DNA of 64,000 nucleotides from Zestomonas insulae (GTDB lineage: Bacteria; Pseudomonadota; Gammaproteobacteria; Pseudomonadales; Pseudomonadaceae): contig NZ_JAFEUP010000001.1 of the NCBI RefSeq assembly GCF_016901015.1, positions 992,001 through 1,056,000 on the forward strand, given 5' to 3'. Position 1 is the first letter of the stretch; the number at the start of each line of letters is the position of its first letter. The position numbers and the translations under genes are program-made. The notes below the pieces were generated by a model. The model ran no database searches. It was not told where the DNA came from and saw nothing but the letters and a program-made list of their open reading frames with translations. This document shows positions 20,273-27,813 of the stretch, in pieces.

Positions 20273-20776
20273 ATGTCGGCAGGCGAACAGGTTCAGCAAC
20301 TCTACAGTGACCACCACGGCTGGCTGGTCGGCTGGCTGCGGCGCCGCCTCGACTGCTCGGCGAGCGCCGCCGACTTGGCGCAGGACACCTTCGTGCGCCT
20401 GATCGTCGGCCAGGCCCCCGCCGAGCTGCGCGAACCGCGGCATTTCCTGGTCACCGTGGCCAAACGCGTGATGGTCGACCACTTCCGCCGCCGCGCCCTG
20501 GAGCGCGCCTACCTGGAAAGCCTGGCGCACCAGCCGGAAGCGCTGGATGCCTCGCCCGAGGAGCGCCTGCTGATCCTCGAAACCCTGCTGGCCCTCGACG
20601 CGATGCTCGATGGCCTCGGCCAGAAGGCCAAGCGCGCCTTCCTGCTCTCGCAGCTGCAGGGCCTTGGCTATGCCGAGATCGCCCGGCAACTGGAGGTGTC
20701 GGTCAGCTCGGTGACCAAGTACATCGCCAAGGCCACCGAACACTGCCTGCTGTTCGCCCTTGAGGCCCAGCAATGA
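20273..20776 (+). CDS. ECF sigma factor, iron-starvation (FecI) type, unit 2
   Basis: Sigma subunit of 167 residues. Region 2 shows LYSDHHGWLVGWLRRRLDCSASAADLAQDTFVRLIVG and VTVAKRVMVDHFRRRALERAYLE; region 4 shows LSQLQGLGYAEIARQLEVSVSSVTKYIAKA. The ATG at 20273 follows TTGGAGG; a TTG one codon earlier is possible. Its stop overlaps the following FecR start (ATGA). Expected to activate the receptor gene at 21890. Confidence 0.92.
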   Translation: MSAGEQVQQLYSDHHGWLVGWLRRRLDCSASAADLAQDTFVRLIVGQAPAELREPRHFLVTVAKRVMVDHFRRRALERAYLESLAHQPEALDASPEERLLILETLLALDAMLDGLGQKAKRAFLLSQLQGLGYAEIARQLEVSVSSVTKYIAKATEHCLLFALEAQQ

Positions 20777-21735
20777 GCCGCCAGCCGCTCGACCAGCAAC
20801 GCCTGGCGCTGAAATCCGCCGCCCAGTGGTACGCCGTGCTCGGCGCCGAACAGGTGCGCGAGGAGGACCGCCGCGCCTGGCGCGACTGGCAGGCTCAGCA
20901 CCCGGTCAACCAGTGGGCCTGGCAACGCGTCGAGGGGCTGCACACGCAACTGCGCGGCCTGCCCGGCCAGCTCGCCTACGACACTTTCGCCAAGGCCGGC
21001 GGCTCGCCGCTGGACCGCCGCAGCGTGCTCAAGGGCCTGCTGCTGGTGGCCGGCACCGGCGGCCTGGTGTACAGCGGCTATCCGGGCTCGCCCGCCGAAT
21101 GGCTGGCCGACTACCGCACTGCCACTGGCGAGCAGCGCCGCATCACGCTCAGCGATGGCACGCGGCTGACCCTGAACACCGCCAGCGCGGTGGACGTGCG
21201 CTTCGATGCCGGCCAGCGTCGGCTCGAACTGCAGGCCGGCGAGATCCTCGTCGAGACCGCCAAGGACAGCGCCCGACCGTTCATCGTGCACACCCGCCAC
21301 GGCCGCATCCGCGCGCTCGGCACGCGCTTCACCGTGCGCCAGCACGCCGAGCGCAGCGAAGTGGCGGTGCTGCAGCACGCCGTGGCGGTCAGCCCCGCGC
21401 ACGGCGCGCAGGCGGAAACCCGGGTCGACGCCGGGCAGCGCCTGAGCTTCGACGCGCAGCGCGTCGCCAGTCTGCACAGCGCCGACCCGTTGCAGGCGGA
21501 ATGGGCCAACGGACGCCTGGTGGTCAACGACTGGCGCCTGGTCGACCTGCTCGCCGAACTGGATCGCTATCGCCCGGGCCTGCTCGGTTGCGATCCCAAG
21601 GTCGCCGAGCTGCGCCTGTCCGGCGCCTACCCACTGGATGACACCGACCGCGCCCTGGCCGCCATCGCCCGCGCGGTGCCGGTGCAGGTGCTCAGCCGCA
21701 CGCGCTACTGGGTGCGCGTGCTGCCGCGCGGCTGA
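20773..21735 (+). CDS. FecR-family regulator, unit 2, with twin-arginine segment
   Basis: Transmembrane sigma regulator, 320 residues: a cytoplasmic sigma-binding domain (about 10-65, AAQWYAVLGAEQVREEDRRAWRDWQ), one membrane helix (about 88-105) and a periplasmic FecR domain (ITLSDGTRLTLNTASAVDVRF, RALGTRFTVRQ). The helix is preceded by DRRSVLKGLLLVAG, a good twin-arginine export motif; Tat-dependent insertion has been reported for E. coli FecR. It overlaps the sigma gene by four bases and precedes receptor 2. Confidence 0.9.
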   Translation: MSRQPLDQQRLALKSAAQWYAVLGAEQVREEDRRAWRDWQAQHPVNQWAWQRVEGLHTQLRGLPGQLAYDTFAKAGGSPLDRRSVLKGLLLVAGTGGLVYSGYPGSPAEWLADYRTATGEQRRITLSDGTRLTLNTASAVDVRFDAGQRRLELQAGEILVETAKDSARPFIVHTRHGRIRALGTRFTVRQHAERSEVAVLQHAVAVSPAHGAQAETRVDAGQRLSFDAQRVASLHSADPLQAEWANGRLVVNDWRLVDLLAELDRYRPGLLGCDPKVAELRLSGAYPLDDTDRALAAIARAVPVQVLSRTRYWVRVLPRG

Positions 21736-21789
21736 GCCCCCGCCCAGTCGCTCACCGTGCACTCGCCGTCGCCCTGACTCACTGCCGAA

Positions 21790-21817
21790 AAAATTTACGC
21801 CCGTGATTGTCGATTTG
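21790..21817 (+). promoter_or_regulatory. Candidate FecI-type promoter for receptor 2
   Basis: AAAATT (21790-21795), 16 bases, then GATTTG (21812-21817) resemble the element in front of receptor 1. Placed about 73 bases before the receptor ATG. Weak evidence. Confidence 0.3.
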
Positions 21818-21889
21818 CCCCCGCTCGTTCGACTCCCCCTGCAAACGCCCTCTGGCAATCATCCGGTTCCCCCGCTTTCAGGAGTCGCT

Positions 21890-24349
21890 ATGCATCCGCA
21901 GTACCCGCTTCGCCGCCGCAATCCCCTGGCCCTCGCGATCCTCGGCACCACCCTGGCGCTGCAGGGCGGGCTGGCCACGCTGCTGCTCGCCACCCCGTCG
22001 CCGGCCCACGCGGAGCGGCGCCAGCCGGTCGACATCCCCGCCGGGCCGCTGGGCGAGACCCTCAGCCGCTTCGCCGGCGCCGTCGGCGTGGTGCTGTCGT
22101 TCGACGCCCAGCTGACCCGCGGCAAGCACAGCCCCGGCCTGCGTGGCGAGTACAGCGCCGACCAGGGCTTCGCCGTGCTGCTTGCCGGCAGCGGCCTGCA
22201 GGCGGTGCGCGAGAGCGACGCGAGTTTCTCGCTGATCAGCCAGCCAGATAGCGACGGCGCCCTCAACCTGAGCGCCACCAGCATCTCCGCCGCCGGCCTG
22301 GGCGACACCACCGAAGGCACCGGCGCCTACACCACCGGCGAGACGCGCAGCGCGCTGAAGCTGCCGCTAACCCTGCGCGAAACCCCGCAGTCGGTCACCG
22401 TGGTCACCCGCCAGCAGATGGACGACCAGGACGCGCGCACCATCAGCGACGTGCTGAGCCGCGCGCCGGGCATCTCGATGCAGGCCTACGACAGCGACCG
22501 CGTGGAGTTCTCCACCCGCGGCTTCGCCATCACGAACTACCAGTACGACGGCGTCAACACCATCTACGACGGGGTCTACGACCAGGGCACCACGCACACC
22601 GACATGGCCATCTACGACCGCGTGGAGATCATCAAGGGTGCCACCGGCCTGATGACTGGCGCCGGCGACCCGTCGGCCACCGTCAACCTGGTGCGCAAGC
22701 GGCCGACCCGCGATTTCCGAGCCTCGGTGACCGGCAGCGCCGGCTCCTGGGACAACTACCGCAGCGAAGGCGATGTGTCCGGACCGCTGAACGCCGAGGG
22801 CACCTTGCGCGGACGCGTGGTCGGCGTCTATCAGGACCGCAACTCCTACCTGGACCATTACGAGCAGCAGAAGGACATCCTCTACGGCGTGTTCGAGGCC
22901 GACCTGACCCCGGATACCCTGCTGACCTTCGGCGTCGACCACCAGAACGTCAAACCGCGCGGCTCGTCATGGACCGGCGACGTGGCGTTCTACGCCGACG
23001 GCACGGAAACCGACTTCCCGCGCTCGTTCAACCCCGGCACCGAGTGGAGCCGCCGCGACTTCGAGAGCACCACACTGTTCGGTTCGCTGGAGCAGAACCT
23101 GGCCTACGACTGGAAGCTCAAGGCCAGCCTGACGCACATGATCAACGACCACGACACCCTGCTCGGCTCGGCCAGCGGCGGCAGCCCGGACCCGCTGACC
23201 GGCGAAGGCATGTCGCTGTACTGGGGCCACTGGGAAGGCCATCGGGTGCAGGACACTGCCGATATCAACGTCAGCGGGCCGTTCTCGCTGCTCGGCCGCG
23301 AGCACGAACTGGTCGCCGGCTTCACCGCGGCGGCGGCGAAAACCACCGGCGACCTGTTCGCCACGTCGCCGTCCGACCCGAGCCTGACCGGCGCCGTGCC
23401 CGGCAGCATCTTCGACTGGAATGGCGACTACCCGAAGCCGTACTTCCCCGAGGTCGGCGACTACGAAACCAACCAGCGGCAGAACGGCGCCTACCTGGCT
23501 GCGCGCTTCAAGCCGACCGATGACCTCGCGCTGATCCTCGGCACGCGGGTCAGCAACTTCAAGTTCGACGACAGCAGCGACTACTTCGTCGACCCCGACA
23601 CCCGCACCAGCTACGAAGAGCACGGCGTGGTGACGCCCTACGCCGGGGTGATCTACGACCTCGACGACACCTACTCGCTGTACGCCAGCTACACCGCCAT
23701 CTACCAGCCACAGATCCTCAAGCAGGTCGGCGGCGGCACGCTCGATCCGGTCGAGGGCGCCAGCTACGAGGGCGGCATCAAGGCCGAATACTTCGGCGGT
23801 CGCCTGAATGCCAGCCTGGCGGCGTTCCGCATCGAGCAGGACAACATCGGCGAGTACGTCGAGACCGTCGGCGGCTTCGACTACTACAAGCCGGTCGAAG
23901 GCGCGACCACCAAGGGCATCGAACTGGAACTGGCCGGCGAGCTCAGCGAAGGCTGGAACCTCTCCGCCGGCTACACCTACGCCCGCACCCGGGATGCCGA
24001 CGAGCAGCGCATCTTCGGCTTCCCGCTGGCGACCTCCAAGCCGGAGCACCTGGCGCGACTGTTCACCACCTACCGCCTGCCTGGCGAGCTGAACCGCGTC
24101 ACCGTCGGTGGAGGGATCAACTGGCAGAGCGAGTTCTACGGCGAGGCGTGGGGCCCCTACCTGCTCAAGCAGGAGAGCTACACGCTGGTCGACCTGATGG
24201 CCCGCTACCAGGTCAACGAGCACCTGAGCGCCAGCCTCAACGCCAAGAACGTGTTCGACAAGAAATACCTGACCGGCCTCGGCAACTTCGGCACCACCTA
24301 CTACGGCGAGCCCCGCAGCCTGAGCCTGTCGGGCACCTGGCAGTTCTAA
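21890..24349 (+). CDS. TonB-dependent siderophore receptor 2 (FpvA/FhuE-like, signalling type)
   Basis: Outer-membrane receptor of 819 residues. The start at 21890 follows a GGAG site. It has a basic start and signal peptide (to about residue 42, ...PAHA), an STN signalling domain (VDIPAGPLGETLSRFAGAVGVVLSFD), a plug (PQSVTVVTRQQMDDQDARTISDVLSRAPGISM, GATGLMTGAGDPSATVNLVRKRPT) and a beta barrel ending YYGEPRSLSLSGTWQF. The GEPRSL...F ending is typical of the FhuE/FpvA/FecA-like group that takes hydroxamate or pyoverdine-type siderophores. It is paired with the sigma/FecR genes at 20273-21735. The exact siderophore is not determined. Confidence 0.87.
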   Translation: MHPQYPLRRRNPLALAILGTTLALQGGLATLLLATPSPAHAERRQPVDIPAGPLGETLSRFAGAVGVVLSFDAQLTRGKHSPGLRGEYSADQGFAVLLAGSGLQAVRESDASFSLISQPDSDGALNLSATSISAAGLGDTTEGTGAYTTGETRSALKLPLTLRETPQSVTVVTRQQMDDQDARTISDVLSRAPGISMQAYDSDRVEFSTRGFAITNYQYDGVNTIYDGVYDQGTTHTDMAIYDRVEIIKGATGLMTGAGDPSATVNLVRKRPTRDFRASVTGSAGSWDNYRSEGDVSGPLNAEGTLRGRVVGVYQDRNSYLDHYEQQKDILYGVFEADLTPDTLLTFGVDHQNVKPRGSSWTGDVAFYADGTETDFPRSFNPGTEWSRRDFESTTLFGSLEQNLAYDWKLKASLTHMINDHDTLLGSASGGSPDPLTGEGMSLYWGHWEGHRVQDTADINVSGPFSLLGREHELVAGFTAAAAKTTGDLFATSPSDPSLTGAVPGSIFDWNGDYPKPYFPEVGDYETNQRQNGAYLAARFKPTDDLALILGTRVSNFKFDDSSDYFVDPDTRTSYEEHGVVTPYAGVIYDLDDTYSLYASYTAIYQPQILKQVGGGTLDPVEGASYEGGIKAEYFGGRLNASLAAFRIEQDNIGEYVETVGGFDYYKPVEGATTKGIELELAGELSEGWNLSAGYTYARTRDADEQRIFGFPLATSKPEHLARLFTTYRLPGELNRVTVGGGINWQSEFYGEAWGPYLLKQESYTLVDLMARYQVNEHLSASLNAKNVFDKKYLTGLGNFGTTYYGEPRSLSLSGTWQF

Positions 24350-24356
24350 GCACCTG

Positions 24357-24482
24357 TTTACGATCTGCTGCGCGTCGGCCATACAGCGTTGCAATCAGGC
24401 TCGGACTCGTCATTTACAACTCGTAAACTCCTCGTCCTCGCCTGATTTCGCCTTGTCTGGCTCTAGCTCGCGAGATCGTAAA
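24357..24482. repeat. 126-bp MITE-like element with 10-bp terminal inverted repeats
   Basis: The element begins TTTACGATCT and ends AGATCGTAAA, a perfect inverted pair. The inside has complementary blocks (GCAATCAGGC versus GCCTGATTTCGC; GACTCGTC versus CTCGTCCTCG), so it can fold fully on itself. It has no coding capacity and starts 7 bases after the receptor-2 stop. Elements of this appearance recur in Pseudomonas genomes; only one copy is in this window. Confidence 0.75.
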
Positions 24483-24494
24483 AAGGTTCGAAGA

Positions 24495-24527
24495 CAGAAA
24501 CGGCCCCTCCCCGGGATGGAGAGGGGC
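24495..24527 (-). terminator. Terminator of the PIN-PhoH gene
   Basis: Reading left, a stem gcccctc/gaggggc (24521-24527 with 24503-24509) is followed by CGTTTCTGT. It lies just after the stop at 24536. Confidence 0.65.
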
Positions 24528-24535
24528 GATCGCGG

Positions 24536-25927
24536 TTACATGTTGGCTTCGGCGTACTCGGCGAGGATCGAGCGCGGCACCCCTTGCAGGGTGATGTGCA
24601 CGCCGTGCGGGAAGTCCTTGAAACGCTCGGTGAGGTAGGTCAGCCCCGAGCTGGGCGCCGACAGGTAAGGCGTGTCGATCTGCGCCAGGTTGCCGAGGCA
24701 GACCACCTTCGAGCCGGTGCCGGCGCGGGTGATGATGGTCTTCATCTGGTGCGGGGTGAGGTTCTGGCACTCGTCGATGAGGATCAGGCTCTGCTGGAAG
24801 CTGCGCCCACGGATGTAGTTCAGCGATTTGAACTGCAACGGGACCTTTTGCAGGATGTAATCGACGCTGCCGTGGGTGCTCTCGTCATCCATGTGCAGCG
24901 CTTCGAGGTTGTCGGTGATCGCGCCGAGCCAGGGCTCCATCTTCTCCGCCTCGGTACCGGGCAGGAAACCGATCTCCTGGTCCAGGCCCTGCACGCTGCG
25001 GGTGGCGATGATGCGCCGGTAGCGCTTGCTGACCATGGTCTGCTCGATGGCCGCGGCCAGCGCCAGGATGGTCTTGCCGGAACCGGCGGCGCCGGCCAGG
25101 TTGACCAGGTGGATGTCCGGATCGAGCAGCGCATACAGTGCCAGCGCCTGGTAGATGTCGCGCGGACGCAGGCCCCAGGCTTCCTGATGCAGCAGCGGTT
25201 CCTGGTGCAGATCGAGGATCAGCAGTTCGCCGCCTTCGATGCCCTTGATCCAGCCGACGAAGCCTTGCTGGTCGACGATGAATTCGTTGATGTGTACCGC
25301 CGGCAGGTTGTCGATGAGCTGCACGCGGTGCCAGGTGCGGCCGTGATCCTGGCGGGTCTCGACGGTGCTCACGCGGTCCCAGAACGAGCCTTCGAGGGTG
25401 TGGTAGCCATTCGGTAGCAGCGAGATGTCATCGATCAGCTGGTCAGTGTGGTAGTCCTCCGCCTCGATGCCACAGGCACGCGCCTTCAGGCGCATGTTGA
25501 TGTCCTTGGTCACCAGGACCACGGAGAAGCCGGGTTTGCGGGTCTTCAGTTCGACCAGCTGGTTGATGATCTTGTTGTCGTTGAGGTCTTCCGGCAGCCA
25601 GGTGATCGGCTCGGCCCGTTTGCTCATGAGGATCGACAGGAAGCCGCAGCTGCCACCGGTATCGCGCGGAATCGGCACGCCGTGCTCGACCTGATCGGGG
25701 GCCGCCCCGCCGAGAATCTTGTCGATCAGACGAATCGCCTGGCGACATTCGGCCGCGACGCCCTGCTTCCCGCTCTTCAGCTTGTCCAGCTCCTCCAGCA
25801 CGGTCATCGGGATGGCAACGTGGTGCTCCTCGAAGTTGAGCAGCGCGTTGGGATCGTGAATCAGAACGTTGGTATCGAGGGCGTAGAGAGTGGGGGCGGT
25901 GGGGCGGGTGCGTCCTTGATCATCCAT
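24536..25927 (-). CDS. PIN-PhoH fusion ATPase (PhoH2 type)
   Basis: Cytoplasmic 463-residue protein with two joined parts. Residues about 12-150 form a PIN RNase-like domain (YALDTNVLIHDP, with further acidic residues near EELDKL and TKDINMR). Residues about 255-460 form a PhoH ATPase with Walker A LAGAAGSGKTILALA, the segment RSVQGLDQEIGFLPGTEAEKM, Walker B SLILIDECQNLTPHQMKTIITR and GTGSKVVCLGNLAQID. PhoH2-type proteins have been described as coupled RNA helicase/RNase enzymes. AAGGTGA precedes the ATG at 25927. It is monocistronic here, with no upstream antitoxin gene such as PhoAT. The target RNA is unknown. Confidence 0.9.
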   Translation of the reverse strand: MDDQGRTRPTAPTLYALDTNVLIHDPNALLNFEEHHVAIPMTVLEELDKLKSGKQGVAAECRQAIRLIDKILGGAAPDQVEHGVPIPRDTGGSCGFLSILMSKRAEPITWLPEDLNDNKIINQLVELKTRKPGFSVVLVTKDINMRLKARACGIEAEDYHTDQLIDDISLLPNGYHTLEGSFWDRVSTVETRQDHGRTWHRVQLIDNLPAVHINEFIVDQQGFVGWIKGIEGGELLILDLHQEPLLHQEAWGLRPRDIYQALALYALLDPDIHLVNLAGAAGSGKTILALAAAIEQTMVSKRYRRIIATRSVQGLDQEIGFLPGTEAEKMEPWLGAITDNLEALHMDDESTHGSVDYILQKVPLQFKSLNYIRGRSFQQSLILIDECQNLTPHQMKTIITRAGTGSKVVCLGNLAQIDTPYLSAPSSGLTYLTERFKDFPHGVHITLQGVPRSILAEYAEANM

Positions 25928-26364
25928 ACTCGGTCACCTTCTGCTAGGGCCAGGCGACGGAATGCCGGAACAGCGCTCCGCCGCGGAGAGACCGCCGACC
26001 TCTCGGACTGCGGCACGAGAGCATGCAAGCAAGGTATGGGCCGATGGCCGCCACCTGAGTCTGCAGGTTTCGACGGTCTAGCCTGTTTGATACTCCAAAA
26101 AACATGACAATAAAAACGACTTTTGCGCTTTCGCGGGTTTATTTTTCCGCCCGACAAATAACGCTTGGCGCACCCCGCTGCGACCGCTAAAGTCAGAAAT
26201 CCCACCCCGGCGCGAGTCGCTGCGCCGCCGTCAGTCGCCACGTCGTTTACCCCCTCCTCCGCATCATCCGCGCACCACTGCAGTGCGTCGCCCGCTTGAT
26301 CTGGGCCAACCCGCAGCACCCCTTCGGCAGGCTACAATCGGCCCTCGCTTTGAGGAGACGCTGC
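25928..26364. other. Divergent gap between the PIN-PhoH gene and yaaA
   Basis: About 440 bases without a credible gene. A visibly AT-rich stretch at roughly 26091-26165 stands out and holds a small inverted repeat (ttattt/aaataa, 26139-26161). It probably contains the phoH promoter, but no clear -35/-10 pair was picked out. Confidence 0.4.
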
Positions 26365-27144
26365 ATGCTGATGGTGATTTCTCCGGCCAAGACCCTCGAC
26401 TACGAGACACCGCCGGTCACTCCCCGCTTCACCCAACCCGAATACCTCGACCACGCCCAGGAACTGATCGGCCAGCTGCGCGAGCTGACCCCGCCGCAGA
26501 TCGCCGAGCTGATGCACCTCTCGGACAAGCTCGCCGGCCTCAACGCCGCGCGCTTCGGCAGCTGGCATCCGCAGTTCACCCCGGACAACGCCAAGCAGGC
26601 GCTGCTCGCCTTCAAGGGCGACGTGTACACCGGGATGCACGCCGAGGACTTCAGCGAGGCCGACTTCGACTTCGCCCAGCGCCACCTGCGCATGCTCTCC
26701 GGCCTGTACGGCGTGCTGCGGCCGCTCGACCTGATGCAGCCGTATCGGCTGGAGATGGGCACCAAGCTGGCCAACACGCGCGGCAAGGACCTCTACGCGT
26801 TCTGGGGCGAGCGCATCAGCGGCTGGCTCAACGAGGCACTGGCCGCCCAGGGCGACGACGTGCTGCTCAACCTGGCCTCCACCGAGTACTTCGGCGCGGT
26901 GAAGCGCAAGGCGCTGCGCGCGCGGATCATCGACACCGAGTTCAAGGACCTGAAGAACGGCCAGTACAAGATCATCAGCTTCTACGCCAAGAAGGCCCGT
27001 GGCCTGATGGCGCGCTACGTGATCCAGCAGCGCCTCACCGACCCGCAAGGCCTCAAGGACTTCAACGCCCAGGGCTACTACTTCTCCGCCAAGGACTCGA
27101 GCACCGACAGCCTGGTGTTCCTGCGCGACGCACCACCCGCCTGA
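26365..27144 (+). CDS. yaaA: Peroxide stress protein YaaA
   Basis: DUF328/YaaA family protein of 259 residues that in E. coli limits intracellular iron and DNA damage during peroxide stress. Family blocks are seen: [68 protein letters not shown] and [13 protein letters not shown]. The ATG at 26365 follows GAGGAG. The gene stands alone and ends at a good hairpin. Confidence 0.93.
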   Translation: MLMVISPAKTLDYETPPVTPRFTQPEYLDHAQELIGQLRELTPPQIAELMHLSDKLAGLNAARFGSWHPQFTPDNAKQALLAFKGDVYTGMHAEDFSEADFDFAQRHLRMLSGLYGVLRPLDLMQPYRLEMGTKLANTRGKDLYAFWGERISGWLNEALAAQGDDVLLNLASTEYFGAVKRKALRARIIDTEFKDLKNGQYKIISFYAKKARGLMARYVIQQRLTDPQGLKDFNAQGYYFSAKDSSTDSLVFLRDAPPA

Positions 27145-27154
27145 CCAGCCCCCA

Positions 27155-27180
27155 GCGACCGCTCGCAAGCGAGCGGTCGC
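27155..27180 (+). terminator. Terminator after yaaA
   Basis: A perfect 11-bp stem (gcgaccgctcg/cgagcggtcgc) with a CAAG loop begins 10 bases after the yaaA stop. The following bases are CCTCCTT, so there is only a weak U-tract. Confidence 0.75.
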
Positions 27181-27413
27181 CCTCCTTCCGCGCCGCCAAA
27201 TGCCGACAGCCGGTATAGGCCTTTAGTCGCAAACTCGCTTTTTTCCGCCCTGCCCCCATTCTCGGGGACTACGCTTTTTGGATGGTGGCAATCAGTCATA
27301 CCGCCATGAAGAGCCGCGCTATCAACGGCTTGCATGCAAGTGCCATTACTAGGCCGGCACTAGATAGTCGCGATACCAGTCTGAAATCTTTTGCAAAAGG
27401 CAGACGAACGGTA
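27181..27413 (+). promoter_or_regulatory. algD upstream control region
   Basis: About 230 bases of lower GC content upstream of the algD promoter. It holds two perfect 12-bp palindromes, CTTGCATGCAAG (27329-27340) and CTTTTGCAAAAG (27388-27399), an AmrZ-like GTGCCATTACTAGG segment (27340-27353) that resembles my recollection of the P. aeruginosa algD AmrZ site, and the AlgR-type site at 27403-27412. In P. aeruginosa, algD is controlled from far upstream by AlgR, AlgB, AmrZ and others. Which factors use these sites here is inferred. Confidence 0.5.
27403..27412 (-). promoter_or_regulatory. AlgR-type binding site next to the algD -35
   Basis: On the minus strand the sequence reads ACCGTTCGTC, the AlgR consensus core, followed by TGCC. 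It lies two bases before the -35 element, like the promoter-proximal AlgR site of P. aeruginosa algD. Confidence 0.7.
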
Positions 27414-27443
27414 GGAACTATCGATTAAAAACCCCCCTCATAG
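27414..27443 (+). promoter_or_regulatory. AlgU (sigma-22) promoter of algD
   Basis: GGAACTA (27414-27420), a 17-base spacer and TCATAG (27438-27443) match the AlgU-type GGAACTT-N17-TCCTA arrangement known for P. aeruginosa algD. Transcription would begin near 27450 and give a leader of about 364 nt, close to the long algD leader of P. aeruginosa. It implies envelope-stress control through AlgU/MucA. Confidence 0.72.
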
Positions 27444-27447
27444 TCCC

Positions 27448-27472
27448 GTAACGCTTATTTATCAAGCGTTAC
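27448..27472 (+). other. Stem-loop at the 5' end of the algD leader
   Basis: A perfect 9-bp stem (gtaacgctt/aagcgttac, 7-nt loop atttatc) coincides with the predicted transcript start, so the mRNA would begin in a hairpin. Such 5' hairpins protect transcripts from 5'-dependent decay; that role is inferred. Confidence 0.6.
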
Positions 27473-27546
27473 CGAAGTGTCATTGCAGGGGACTTTCTGC
27501 CGTAGTCGCATGTTAATTCCTGATGGCACTTTGTATATGCAAAGTC

Positions 27547-27582
27547 CTACTTTTAGTTCAGGAGAAAATGCACCAAAAGTAG
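27547..27582 (+). promoter_or_regulatory. Possible RsmA/CsrA-type hairpin in the algD leader
   Basis: An 8-bp perfect stem (ctactttt/aaaagtag) presents a 20-nt loop containing CAGGAG. RsmA-family proteins bind GGA in hairpin loops. The loop is larger than the usual hexaloop, so the match is partial. Confidence 0.4.
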
Positions 27583-27813
27583 ACCACACGCAGCCTAAGC
27601 CAGGTATGGCGCCCAGTGTTGGAGCGCTTGCCACTATCTCCGGGCACACTCTCCAACAAGATGCCCAAGTAATGCGCGCGAATACTCGGCGCATGGAATT
27701 TTTATTATGCCTCCGTTCCGCCAACATTGATTGCGCGGAATACGAAATGGACTCCGCCATATAAATATCCGGCGGAACTTATATAGGCGTGATAATTGAA
27801 AAAGGTGAATACA

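Noticed and set aside
22967..24394. 475-residue minus-strand frame opposite receptor 2
   Set aside because: Composition typical of an antisense frame; the plus strand has full TonB-receptor domain order.
27477..27764. 95-residue open frame in the algD leader
   Set aside because: GTG start with no ribosome-binding site, no recognisable domain, and it overlaps leader RNA structures. Treated as non-coding leader.
27775..27808. Second GAACTT just before algD as an AlgU promoter
   Set aside because: No acceptable TCTGA-like -10 at 16-17 bases, and the transcript would start almost at the ATG. The element at 27414-27443 fits far better.
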